A DNA stretch of 19,863 nt from contig JBFFZZ010000026.1 in assembly GCA_041568335.1 (NCBI GenBank), positions 1 through 19,863 on the forward strand. Reading direction: 5' to 3'. This DNA comes from WVWW01 sp041568335. Its GTDB lineage: Bacteria > Acidobacteriota > Polarisedimenticolia > Polarisedimenticolales > Polarisedimenticolaceae. Made by a program: the position numbers and the translations under genes. This document shows positions 7,188 through 14,286 of the stretch, in pieces; position 1 is the stretch's first letter, and each line of letters begins with the position of its first letter. The notes beneath the pieces were generated by a model, which had not been told where the DNA came from, searched no databases, and was given only the letters and a program-made list of their open reading frames with translations.

Positions 7188-8823
7188 GATCCTTCCCAGA
7201 TACCGCCCGCGCCGCGTGGAAAAGGTCCCGCCGTGCCGTCTGGCCTGCCCCAACGGCGGGGACATCCGGCGCTGGATCGGCGTCGTCGCGCAACGTCGTC
7301 AGAACGGTGTTCCGGAGGCCGCGGCGTACGAGCGTGCGTGGCGGATCATCACCGAAGTCAACCCGTTTCCGGGTGTGCTGGGACGCATCTGCCCACATCC
7401 CTGCGAGGCGGGCTGTAACCGCGGCGCATTCGACGAGCCGTTGGCGATCAACTCGATGGAGCGCTTCCTGGGCGACTGGGCGATCGACCGCGGGCTCGAG
7501 TTCCGGGCGCTGACGCGCCGTCGCTTGCCCGAGAAGATCGCCGTCGTCGGCGCGGGCCCCTCCGGTCTCTCGTTTGCGTATCAGATGGCGCGCCGCGGTT
7601 ACGGCGTGACCGTTTACGAGAACAAAAAGCAGCCCGGGGGAATGCTGCGCTACGCGATCCCGTCGTATCGCTTGCCGAAACCGGTTCTCGACGCCGAGAT
7701 CGCACGCATCGTCAAACTGGGGGTCGATATCCGATCATCGCTGAAGATCGGCGAGGACATCACGCTGGACGAGCTGCGTTCACGCTACTCGGCGGTCTAC
7801 GTGGCACTCGGTGCGAGCCAGGGCCGTTACCTCGGCGTGCCCGGCGAACGGGGACCCGGCGTGTGGACCGGCGTGGAATTCCTGCTTGCGGCCTCGCGTG
7901 GCGGGGGTCTCGAGGTCGGCCGGACCGCGCTCGTCCTCGGCGGGGGCAGCACGGCGATCGACGCCGCACGCACGGCGCGCAGGTTGGGCGCACGCGCAAT
8001 CATCGCCTACCGTCGATCGCGCGCCGAGATGCCGGCCGGCGCGGAGGAGATCGAGGATGCGCTGGCCGAGGGCGTCGAGCTTGTGCCGCTGATCCAGGTG
8101 GTGGAAGTCGAGCGGGGCGACGATGGTCGTCCCGTTGCGGCGATCACGAGAAGGACGCGGCTGTCGGGTGTGGACTCGACGGGCAGACGGCGTCCCGTTC
8201 CGGTCGGAGGATCCGACACGCGCCTGCCCGTCGACAGCGTGATCCTGGCGATCTCCCAGCGACCGGACCTCGCGGGCTTCACGGCGCTCGATCGTCGCGG
8301 AGACTGGCTACCCGAAGCGGATCAAGTGCTCGGCGAATCCGAAATCCTCACCGGCGGCGATGTGATCGGACTGGGTATTGCCGGCAACGCGATCGTCCAA
8401 GGACGGCTGGCCGCCGAGCGGCTGCACGAAAGGCTCCGGGGTAGCGCGGCACGGGACGCTGGGAGAGCGACGGCCCGCGTTGTTCACGCGACCGACGTCC
8501 GTTTCGACTCGAGATCGTCGGCTCATCGGTCGGCGGCCGCAAAGCTCGACGTCGCCGAACGACTCGCGGTCCCCGATGCCGAAGTCGTCCGCACGATCAG
8601 CGAACAACAGTTCCTCGCGGAGGCCGGACGCTGCGCGTCGTGCGGCGACTGCTTCGGTTGCGAGCAGTGTGCGATGTTCTGCACGGCGGGATGCTACGAG
8701 AGGCTGCCGGCGGGGACGCCGGGGAACTACTTCGCGCTGAACCTGGATGATTGCCTCGAGTGCGGGAAGTGCATCGAAGCTTGCCCGTGCGGGTTCCTGG
8801 AAACGGACGAGACCGGGATCTAG
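7171..8823 (+). CDS. GltD-like NAD(P)/FAD oxidoreductase with N-terminal Fe-S and C-terminal ferredoxin domains
   Basis: A 550-residue protein starting at GTG 7171 and overlapping the preceding stop by 17 bases. The N-terminal iron-sulfur (Fer4_20-like) domain carries C22, C26 (PPCRLACP) and C74, C78, C82 (CPHPCEAGC). It is followed by the tandem nucleotide-binding fold of glutamate synthase beta subunit and dihydropyrimidine dehydrogenase domain II: VVGAGPSGLSFA at about 125-136 for FAD and VLGGGSTAIDAARTA at about 255-269 for NAD(P)H. The last 65 residues hold a cysteine-rich ferredoxin-like segment with CASCGDCFGCEQC and CLECGKCIEACP. Family knowledge: such proteins pass electrons between NAD(P)H and a partner protein or ferredoxin; no glutamate synthase large subunit is nearby. 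Its partners are likely the two upstream genes. Ferredoxin reduction for benzoyl-CoA reductase is an alternative role. Confidence 0.88.
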   Translation: MGSRLKILPRYRPRRVEKVPPCRLACPNGGDIRRWIGVVAQRRQNGVPEAAAYERAWRIITEVNPFPGVLGRICPHPCEAGCNRGAFDEPLAINSMERFLGDWAIDRGLEFRALTRRRLPEKIAVVGAGPSGLSFAYQMARRGYGVTVYENKKQPGGMLRYAIPSYRLPKPVLDAEIARIVKLGVDIRSSLKIGEDITLDELRSRYSAVYVALGASQGRYLGVPGERGPGVWTGVEFLLAASRGGGLEVGRTALVLGGGSTAIDAARTARRLGARAIIAYRRSRAEMPAGAEEIEDALAEGVELVPLIQVVEVERGDDGRPVAAITRRTRLSGVDSTGRRRPVPVGGSDTRLPVDSVILAISQRPDLAGFTALDRRGDWLPEADQVLGESEILTGGDVIGLGIAGNAIVQGRLAAERLHERLRGSAARDAGRATARVVHATDVRFDSRSSAHRSAAAKLDVAERLAVPDAEVVRTISEQQFLAEAGRCASCGDCFGCEQCAMFCTAGCYERLPAGTPGNYFALNLDDCLECGKCIEACPCGFLETDETGI

Positions 8824-9160
8824 TTCGCCGCCGCGATCGCCGGCGGAGTGCGCCCGATCAACTCCGCCGCCTCGCAGCCATCGCGGACGCGCCCGACGTG
8901 GACCTCTACCATGATGGCCCCTACGCCTACGAGGCCTACATTGGCCTCCTTGAAGATAACAAGCGGTTCGCGCTGTTCGGGCGTTCTGAAGATCGATACG
9001 GTCCATTGTTTTCGCTACGGTCGGATCGGTTACCGTCGAGCTGCGCCAAGCGTTGGTCGCAAGACTGACAGTGCGATGCCGGCCAATGCCGCAAGTGTGG
9101 ATCACGCGAGCCAACTCACCCCCGCGTAGCGACGGGCGAAACCGGCGCTGACCACGAGTT

Positions 9161-9200
9161 CCTCCTGAGCCGCCGGAAGCCCTCCTGAGCCCTTCTGATG
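9161..9200 (+). repeat. Ten-base-unit repeat; 17-base element shared with the usp upstream region
   Basis: The stretch reads as four 10-base units: CCTCCTGAGC, CGCCGGAAGC, CCTCCTGAGC and CCTTCTGATG. Units 1 and 3 are identical and two helical turns apart. Its first 17 bases, CCTCCTGAGCCGCCGGA, occur again on the minus strand at 12279-12295, upstream of usp. The placement, upstream of the SLC13 gene in its direction of transcription, would fit a regulator-binding site; this is inference. Confidence 0.5.
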
Positions 9201-9362
9201 ATTGCTCGAGAATAAATCGGCTCGACCTCGACATCGAAAGAGGGTAGGACTGCTGGAAATCGATGGAGCTGATGGGCAGGTACGCCGACGCGAACCAAGC
9301 CTGGATCCACCGCCACATGGCGGCGCCGCAACGGATCGACCCCCGAGTTCGGTGGGCGAATG

Positions 9363-9391
9363 TGTGGCTTCGAGGCCGGCTCGGGTACAAT
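9363..9391 (+). promoter_or_regulatory. Candidate promoter for the SLC13 gene
   Basis: A good -10 hexamer, TACAAT, lies at 9386-9391, 74 bases before the start codon. A poor -35, TGTGGC, lies at 9363-9368 with 17-base spacing. Only the -10 box is convincing. Confidence 0.3.
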
Positions 9392-9465
9392 CGCGTCGAA
9401 GCCGTAACGTACCGTCCTGGTCTGACGGGTCGGTGCTCTCGTCGGCTTGCGGGAGCGGTGGACCC

Positions 9466-11241
9466 ATGCAAGCAGTCCTGGTTTTGGTGCTGCTGTTGGT
9501 CGTCGTCGCACTGCTGGTCAGTGAGCGACTGCGCGTCGATGTCGTCTCGATGCTTGCGCTGGCCACGCTTCTGGTGTCCGGTATCCTCACGATCGAGCAG
9601 GCGTTCGCGGGGTTCTCGAGCCCGGCCACGGTCACGGTCGGATGCATGTTCTTGCTCAGCGCGGGCCTGCAGGCCACCGGTGTCGTGCGGTTGATCGGTG
9701 ACAGCGTGCTGCGCCACGGGCCGACCGGCGAGGCCGGGATCTTGCTGCTGCTGGCCCTGACGATTGCGCCGATCTCCGCCTTCATCAACAACACGGCAGC
9801 GGTCGTGGTGTTCCTCCCGATCGTTCTACGTCTTTGTCAGGGCAGGGGAGTCAGCCCAAGCAGGGTGCTGATGCCAATGGTCTTTCTTGCCATTCTCGGC
9901 GGCACCTGCACGCTGATCGGAACCTCGACCAATATCCTAGTCAGCTCGATGGCGCTGCAGCAGGGGCTGCGACCTTTCCGGTTGTTCGAGATCACGCCGC
10001 TGGGGCTGATCTTCCTCGCCGTGGGAATCGTCTACCTCCTGCTGTTCGCGCGTCGGCTGCCGGAACGCGTCACGGCCCAGCCGCACACGGCCGTCCACGA
10101 CCTGATGGACTACCTCAGTGAGGTCGTGGTCTTGATGGGCTCTCCCCTCGTCGGTCGGACGCTGGAAGAGGCGAATCTCGCCGAACGCTTCCGGCTGCAG
10201 GTCCTCGGTGTGGTGCAGAGTGACGGGGAACTGCTCGTCATCACCGACACGTCGCATCGCTTGACCGCGGGACAGATCCTGCTCGTCCAGGCCTCGGCGA
10301 CAGCGCTAGCCGATCTTCGGGACAGCTCGGGCCTCGCCGTTCAGGCCGGCAAGCGCCCTGGAGAGACGGAACTGCACTCCCTGGAATCCGCACTGATCGA
10401 GGTCGTGGTATCCCCGAGTTCTTCCCTGGAAGGGCGGACGTTGAAGGAGATCGACTTTCGGCGCCGCTTCGGGGCAACCGCGCTGGCGATCCGGCGTCAC
10501 GGGGTCGATCTGATGCAGAAGCTCGGTCGTGTGAGACTGCAAGTGGGAGACCAACTCCTCGTGCTTGCCCGGCGACAGGCACTGGAAGATCTACGACGTC
10601 AGAACATGGATTTCTTCGCCCTCGAGGAGCTCGATCTACCCATCGTGCGTCCGGTCCGGGCCGGGTTGGCCTGTGCAATCATCGCGGGTGTCGTCGTCAC
10701 GGCAGGGTTCGAGCTGCTGCCGATCGCCGGCAGCGCGCTCGTCGGAGCGGTCCTGATGATCGTGACCGGCTGCCTGCCGATCCGCCGCGCGTACGACAGT
10801 ATCGACTGGAAGGTCATCTTTCTGCTGGCCGGCGTGATCCCCTTGGGCACCGCGCTGCACTCCACGGGCGCCGCGCAGATCGTCGTCGAGGCGGTGGTGG
10901 CCAGCGTCGGCGAGCTGGGGCCTCGCGCCGTACTGGGTGCTTTCGTGCTTCTCACTTACTCGCTTACGGGAGTGATGTCGAACAACGCCACGGCGGCGTT
11001 GATGTTCCCGCTGGCCATCGGGACGTCGGTCGCCATGGGAATCGAAAGTCGACCGCTGCTGATCGGCATCATGTTCGCCGCCTCGGCCGCTTTTTACACG
11101 CCCTTCGGTTATCAGACGAACTTGCTGGTTTATGGCCCAGGCGGCTATCGGTTTACCGATTACACCCGCCTCGGAGGACCGCTGAACCTGCTGTACGTGA
11201 TCCTGTCGGTGGCCGTGATTCCGCTGCTGTACCCGTTCTGA
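9466..11241 (+). CDS. SLC13 (DASS)-family anion carrier with two RCK_C/TrkA_C domains
   Basis: A 591-residue integral membrane protein. Start ATG 9466 follows GGGAGCGGTGG (9451-9461); the in-frame extension to 9202 is not protein-like. The first membrane half covers about residues 1-205 with the SLC13 signatures INNTAAVVVFLP (about 105-116) and GTSTNILVSS (about 151-160). Two cytosolic RCK_C domains follow at about 208-285 and 300-385; both have the G(R)TL(E/K)E start and a late G-Q/D-x-LLV strand. The second membrane half (about 390-591) repeats the pseudo-symmetric motifs: SNNATAALMFPLA near 504 and YQTNLLVYGPGGYRFTDY near 546. Family knowledge: sodium-coupled uptake of sulfate or di/tricarboxylates, with RCK_C domains binding regulatory ligands. 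Substrate cannot be assigned. It is convergent with the universal stress protein, with 23 bases between the stops. Confidence 0.9.
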   Translation: MQAVLVLVLLLVVVALLVSERLRVDVVSMLALATLLVSGILTIEQAFAGFSSPATVTVGCMFLLSAGLQATGVVRLIGDSVLRHGPTGEAGILLLLALTIAPISAFINNTAAVVVFLPIVLRLCQGRGVSPSRVLMPMVFLAILGGTCTLIGTSTNILVSSMALQQGLRPFRLFEITPLGLIFLAVGIVYLLLFARRLPERVTAQPHTAVHDLMDYLSEVVVLMGSPLVGRTLEEANLAERFRLQVLGVVQSDGELLVITDTSHRLTAGQILLVQASATALADLRDSSGLAVQAGKRPGETELHSLESALIEVVVSPSSSLEGRTLKEIDFRRRFGATALAIRRHGVDLMQKLGRVRLQVGDQLLVLARRQALEDLRRQNMDFFALEELDLPIVRPVRAGLACAIIAGVVVTAGFELLPIAGSALVGAVLMIVTGCLPIRRAYDSIDWKVIFLLAGVIPLGTALHSTGAAQIVVEAVVASVGELGPRAVLGAFVLLTYSLTGVMSNNATAALMFPLAIGTSVAMGIESRPLLIGIMFAASAAFYTPFGYQTNLLVYGPGGYRFTDYTRLGGPLNLLYVILSVAVIPLLYPF

Positions 11242-11264
11242 CCGGAGACCCACCCGATGCGCGA

Positions 11265-12197
11265 TCAGGGAAAGGCGATCGGGGAGACGAAAGAAGACGG
11301 CTTGACGGCCAGCACCGAGGATTCGATGCGCCCGAGAACCTGTTCCGCCGTATTGCCGATGATCAGGCCGGACAGGCCGGCGCGTCCCACAGTGCCCAGG
11401 ACCACGAGGTCGACGTCATTTGTTTCCACGAATTCGGTGATCACCGTGGCGGCCTCGCCCTTGAAGCTGTGAGTGTTTTCGTGGGGTAAGACATTACCCT
11501 GCGACCGCAAGAACTCGTCCAGTGCCCTCCGCGCCTCTATTTCGGTTCTTTCCAGGTAGGCGACGAAGTCACGTTCCCGCAACCGGTTCTTGAATAGCTT
11601 TTCGCCCCGGATTTCCCAGGCCTGCAGCATCGAGCAGCGGCCACCGTGGTGCTGGCTGATCGAAACCGCCAACTCCAGGATCTTCTGATTCAGCTCGGCG
11701 TCGACGTCACTTCCGGTCAACGTGTCGACACAGCCCAGCACATGCGAGAAGCGAACCTCTTTGCCCGGAGCGACGAGCCAGACGGCACACGGGCACTGCC
11801 GCAGCAGGCGGATCCCGGTGCTGCCGAAGAAGCCGTAACGTCCTGCACTCCGGCCCTCCGCAACCGAAAGCACGAGGTCGTGAGCGTCTCGCAGGACCGC
11901 GCGGACAATCTCCACCGAGGCTTCGCCGAGCAGTACCTCGGTCCGGACCGGGATGCGCTGTTTCCGGATACCCGCCGCGATCCGGTCGAGCTGCTCCTGC
12001 TTTTCGTCACGGATCAGCTCGCGGATGTGGTCGGCGCTCTCCAGCGTTCGCCGGGTCAGCCATGGAAAGTCGGGAACGATGTCGACGATCTTCAGCGACG
12101 CGCCGTTGTGTCGAGCAATGGTCACGGCGGCGTCCGACACGAAGCGGTCGGCCTGTGAAACGTCCGTAGCCACGAGAATATTTTTGAATCGCCTCAT
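11265..12197 (-). CDS. Tandem-domain universal stress protein (UspA family)
   Basis: A 310-residue protein made of two UspA domains. ATG at 12197 is chosen because it opens the canonical MRRFKNILVATD strand and is preceded by GGAGG with five-base spacing; the upstream in-frame codons are not conserved-looking. Domain 1 covers about 1-145 and domain 2 about 150-300. The second domain keeps the ATP-binding signature G-x2-G-x9-G-N-T (GTVGRAGLSGLIIGNTAEQVL region), so it probably binds nucleotide. The first has a related GFFGSTGIRLLRQCPCAVWLV ending. Such tandem Usps act in the cytoplasm in stress survival, often beside transporters. The gene is convergent with the SLC13 carrier and shares with it a 17-base upstream element. 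Confidence 0.92.
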   Translation of the reverse strand: MRRFKNILVATDVSQADRFVSDAAVTIARHNGASLKIVDIVPDFPWLTRRTLESADHIRELIRDEKQEQLDRIAAGIRKQRIPVRTEVLLGEASVEIVRAVLRDAHDLVLSVAEGRSAGRYGFFGSTGIRLLRQCPCAVWLVAPGKEVRFSHVLGCVDTLTGSDVDAELNQKILELAVSISQHHGGRCSMLQAWEIRGEKLFKNRLRERDFVAYLERTEIEARRALDEFLRSQGNVLPHENTHSFKGEAATVITEFVETNDVDLVVLGTVGRAGLSGLIIGNTAEQVLGRIESSVLAVKPSSFVSPIAFP

Positions 12198-12369
12198 GAA
12201 CGCCTCCGCTTGGCGTGCTCGCGTGTCCATGATATCCGCAGCGGGCCGCGGAGGCCCCGACCGTCGCGAAAAGGGGTCTCCGGCGGCTCAGGAGGGCTCA
12301 GCAGGGTCACGCGGAGGAACGGCAGCCGCTCAAGGGGGACGTGTACCGATCGGGAGGTTCGGGGACGGT
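12198..12369. other. Region between usp and the AraC-type remnant
   Basis: This 172-base stretch contains the usp ribosome binding site, the second copy of the shared 17-base element (12279-12295), and a possible usp -10 box, TATCAT on the minus strand around 12230-12235, without a matching -35. It is also the 3' flank of the AraC-type remnant. I see no T-tract terminator. Confidence 0.35.
12279..12305 (-). repeat. Second copy of the 17-base element, upstream of usp
   Basis: On the minus strand this reads CCTGCTGAGC, CCTCCTGAGC, CGCCGGA. The last 17 bases are identical to plus-strand 9161-9177, and the first unit is a one-base variant of the repeated CCTCCTGAGC. The identical part lies 82 bases before the usp start, in the same orientation relative to its gene as the first copy is to the SLC13 gene. 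Confidence 0.5.
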
Positions 12370-12846
12370 TTACTCCAGTTCCCCGAGCGCGAAGTCGGGC
12401 AGACGGAACTTGCGCCGGTAAGCGCCGGGGGTGATCCGTGCCGTCCTCTTGAACAACCTGCGGAACGATGCGGCATCTTCGTAACCGACCCGCCAGCTGA
12501 TCGTCTCGATCGGTTCGTCGGTGCGCTCGAGGCGCTTCTTGGCCTCCTCCACTCGCAGGCGTTGCACGTAGGCGATCGGACTGAGCCCCGTCGCCCGGGT
12601 AAACCTGCGCTTGAAACTCCGTTCGGCCAAACCCGAACGCCGCACCATCTCCTCGACGGGCGATGCCACGGAGAAGCGATCGGCAATCCATCGCTGGGCG
12701 CCGAGCACGACCGCATCGCCGTGATCCTGCGGCGGATCGAACGCGACGTAGGGCGCCTGGCCGTCGACGTGCCATTGCAGCAGCATGAACTTGGAGATCG
12801 CCTGCGCTGCCGTCGGACCGACGTGACGCGCCACGAGGTACAACAT
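12370..12846 (-). pseudogene. C-terminal half of a GlxA/FtrA-type AraC-family regulator (probable remnant)
   Basis: A 158-residue frame from ATG 12846. It contains the linker typical of GlxA/FtrA regulators (LYLVARHVGPTAAQAISK, then DGQAPYV at about 28-34) and the full AraC double helix-turn-helix at about 49-147, ending in the signature region ISWRVGYEDAASFRRLFKRTARITPGAYRR. Full-length family members are about 310-340 residues with an N-terminal DJ-1/PfpI-like domain, absent here: the DNA upstream belongs to the divergent radical SAM gene. Family similarity seems to run a few residues upstream of the ATG (AGSAAGAS), which suggests a truncated gene rather than a native short one. The DNA-binding half is undamaged, so a short functional protein is possible. 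The minus-strand frame stays open far into the radical SAM gene, but that part is a high-GC shadow. Confidence 0.65.
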
Positions 12847-12954
12847 GGACCCCCGATCGCCGGGTCCCCGGATCGACGCACCCGCCGCTGAGCCCGCAGG
12901 TGCGACGTGGAGCCGGGTGACATAGGATGAGCGCGACGCACGGAGTCCTTCGAC

Positions 12955-14286
12955 GTGACTTCCAAGGCTTCCATCGGAGAATCGTCCTTGCCCGAGCCGG
13001 CGACGGGAAACTACTTCGTGTCGGCTTACCCGCCGTTTTCCTGCTGGTCGGCGGATGCGGCCCCCGCTTTCCAACGCTTCCTGGAGCGCCCGCCGGCGAC
13101 CGGCGACGAGACGCCCTTCGGACTCTACGTGCATCTCCCGTTTTGCTTGGAGCGCTGCCACTACTGCTACTACCGCGCCTACGACGGCAAGCTCCGGGAA
13201 ATGGAGGGCTACCTGTCTGCGCTGAAACGCGAGCTCTCGATCTACATGGACACACCCGCGCTGGCCGGACGGCGTCTCGCCTTCGTCTACTTCGGCGGTG
13301 GGACGCCTTCGCTGCTCACGGTCTCGCAGGTCGACCGGTTGTTCGGCGAGTTGCAGGCGATCGCGGGCTGGGATGCGGTCGAGGAGGCGACTTTCGAATG
13401 CGCCCCGCGGAGCGTCACCGACGGTAAGCTGCGCGCGCTGCGTGCGGCCGGGATCACGCGGCTGAGCATGGGCGTCCAGCAGCTGGACGACCAGATTCTC
13501 GCCAAAAACGGTCGAGTGCACGGCGTGGGCGACGTCTTGCGCGCTTACGAGAGAATCCGGCGCGTCGGCTTCGATGTGGTCAACCTCGATCTCATCGCCG
13601 GCCTGATCGGCGAGACCGACGAGACGTTCATGAACGGTCTCGATCGAATCCTGGAGCTGGCGCCGGACAGCGTGACGGTCTACCAACTCGAGATCCCGCA
13701 CAACACGCCGCTGTTTCGGATGATCCGTGAAGGCACCCTGGAATCGGAACCGCCGGACTGGCATACCAAGCGCGTGCGGCTGGCTCGGGCCTTCACGGCA
13801 CTGGAGGAGGCCGGTTACTCGGTAGCGACGGCGTATTGCGCCGTGCGCGACCCGGCAAAAGACCGCTTTGTCTACCAGGACGCGCAGTACCGCGGCGCCG
13901 ACCTGCTGGGCATCGGCGTGTCCTCGTTTTCCTATCTGAACGGGTTCCACCAGCAGAATTGCACGCGGCTCGACGGCTACATGGACGAGCTTTCGACCGG
14001 CCGCCTGCCGCTCGGCCGGGTGTACGCCCTCGAGCCACTGGAACGCCTGGTTCGCGAATTCGTCCTCCAGATCAAGCTCGGAGAGGTGGACGTCGCGTCG
14101 CTCGAGACGCGCCACGGGGTCGACCCGCTGGATTTCTTCGGTGCGACGCTCGAGCGCTTCGAGTCGGCGGGATGGGTGGAGATCCGACCCGATCGACTCT
14201 CGCTGACCCGGGCCGGGTTGGTACGGGCGGACCGCTTGATCCCCGAGCTCTACCTCGACGAACACCGCGTGGAGCGTGACCGGTAA
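12955..14286 (+). CDS. HemN/HemW-like radical SAM protein (coproporphyrinogen III oxidase family)
   Basis: A 443-residue radical SAM protein starting at GTG 12955, with GGAG at 12942-12945 nine bases upstream. The [4Fe-4S]/SAM motif is CLERCHYCYY with C64, C68 and C71 (C-x3-C-x2-C). GGGTP at 114-118 contacts SAM, and SMGVQQLDDQILAKNGRVHG at about 171-190 is the HemN/HemW family signature region. The HemN_C-type winged-helix domain lies at about 330-430 with LLGIGVSSFSYLNG at its entry. The aromatic YCYY replaces the YC(D/A)F of classic HemW, and a distinctive N-terminal NYFVSAYPPFSCW (19-31) precedes the barrel. It is probably a haem chaperone-like or methyl/radical-transfer member rather than a true HemN (inference). 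It is divergent from the AraC-type remnant and ends head-on against nadB. Confidence 0.85.
   Translation: MTSKASIGESSLPEPATGNYFVSAYPPFSCWSADAAPAFQRFLERPPATGDETPFGLYVHLPFCLERCHYCYYRAYDGKLREMEGYLSALKRELSIYMDTPALAGRRLAFVYFGGGTPSLLTVSQVDRLFGELQAIAGWDAVEEATFECAPRSVTDGKLRALRAAGITRLSMGVQQLDDQILAKNGRVHGVGDVLRAYERIRRVGFDVVNLDLIAGLIGETDETFMNGLDRILELAPDSVTVYQLEIPHNTPLFRMIREGTLESEPPDWHTKRVRLARAFTALEEAGYSVATAYCAVRDPAKDRFVYQDAQYRGADLLGIGVSSFSYLNGFHQQNCTRLDGYMDELSTGRLPLGRVYALEPLERLVREFVLQIKLGEVDVASLETRHGVDPLDFFGATLERFESAGWVEIRPDRLSLTRAGLVRADRLIPELYLDEHRVERDR

Larger units (their letters stand above)
8824..9465. other. Gene-free region between the redox operon and the SLC13 carrier
   Basis: These 640 bases hold no gene I can support. 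Directly after the preceding stop there is a CCGCCG/CGGCGG stem (8828-8833 with 8841-8846, 7-base loop) without a T tract, at best a weak terminator. Both strands of 8840-9010 translate into protein-like stretches, but these lack a start with a ribosome binding site and neither has a family I recognise, so they may be decayed coding DNA. A 10-base-unit repeat lies at 9161-9200 and a candidate -10 box at 9386. Confidence 0.4.

Noticed and set aside
7171..8823. Glutamate synthase small subunit (gltD) as a gene name
   Set aside because: No large subunit is adjacent, and the C-terminal ferredoxin-like domain is absent from classical GltD, so the symbol was withheld.
8828..8846. CCGCCG/CGGCGG hairpin right after the Fe-S flavoprotein stop
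   Set aside because: It has no T tract, so it is not called a terminator; it is only mentioned in the gap description.
8308..9717. 469-codon minus-strand frame spanning the gene-free gap
   Set aside because: It overlaps two real plus-strand genes at its ends, has no recognisable domain, and its composition changes along its length as a chance open frame would.
12847..14265. Upstream extension of the AraC-type frame to 631 codons
   Set aside because: This part is antisense to the radical SAM gene and does not resemble a DJ-1/PfpI domain; only 12370-12846 is supported.
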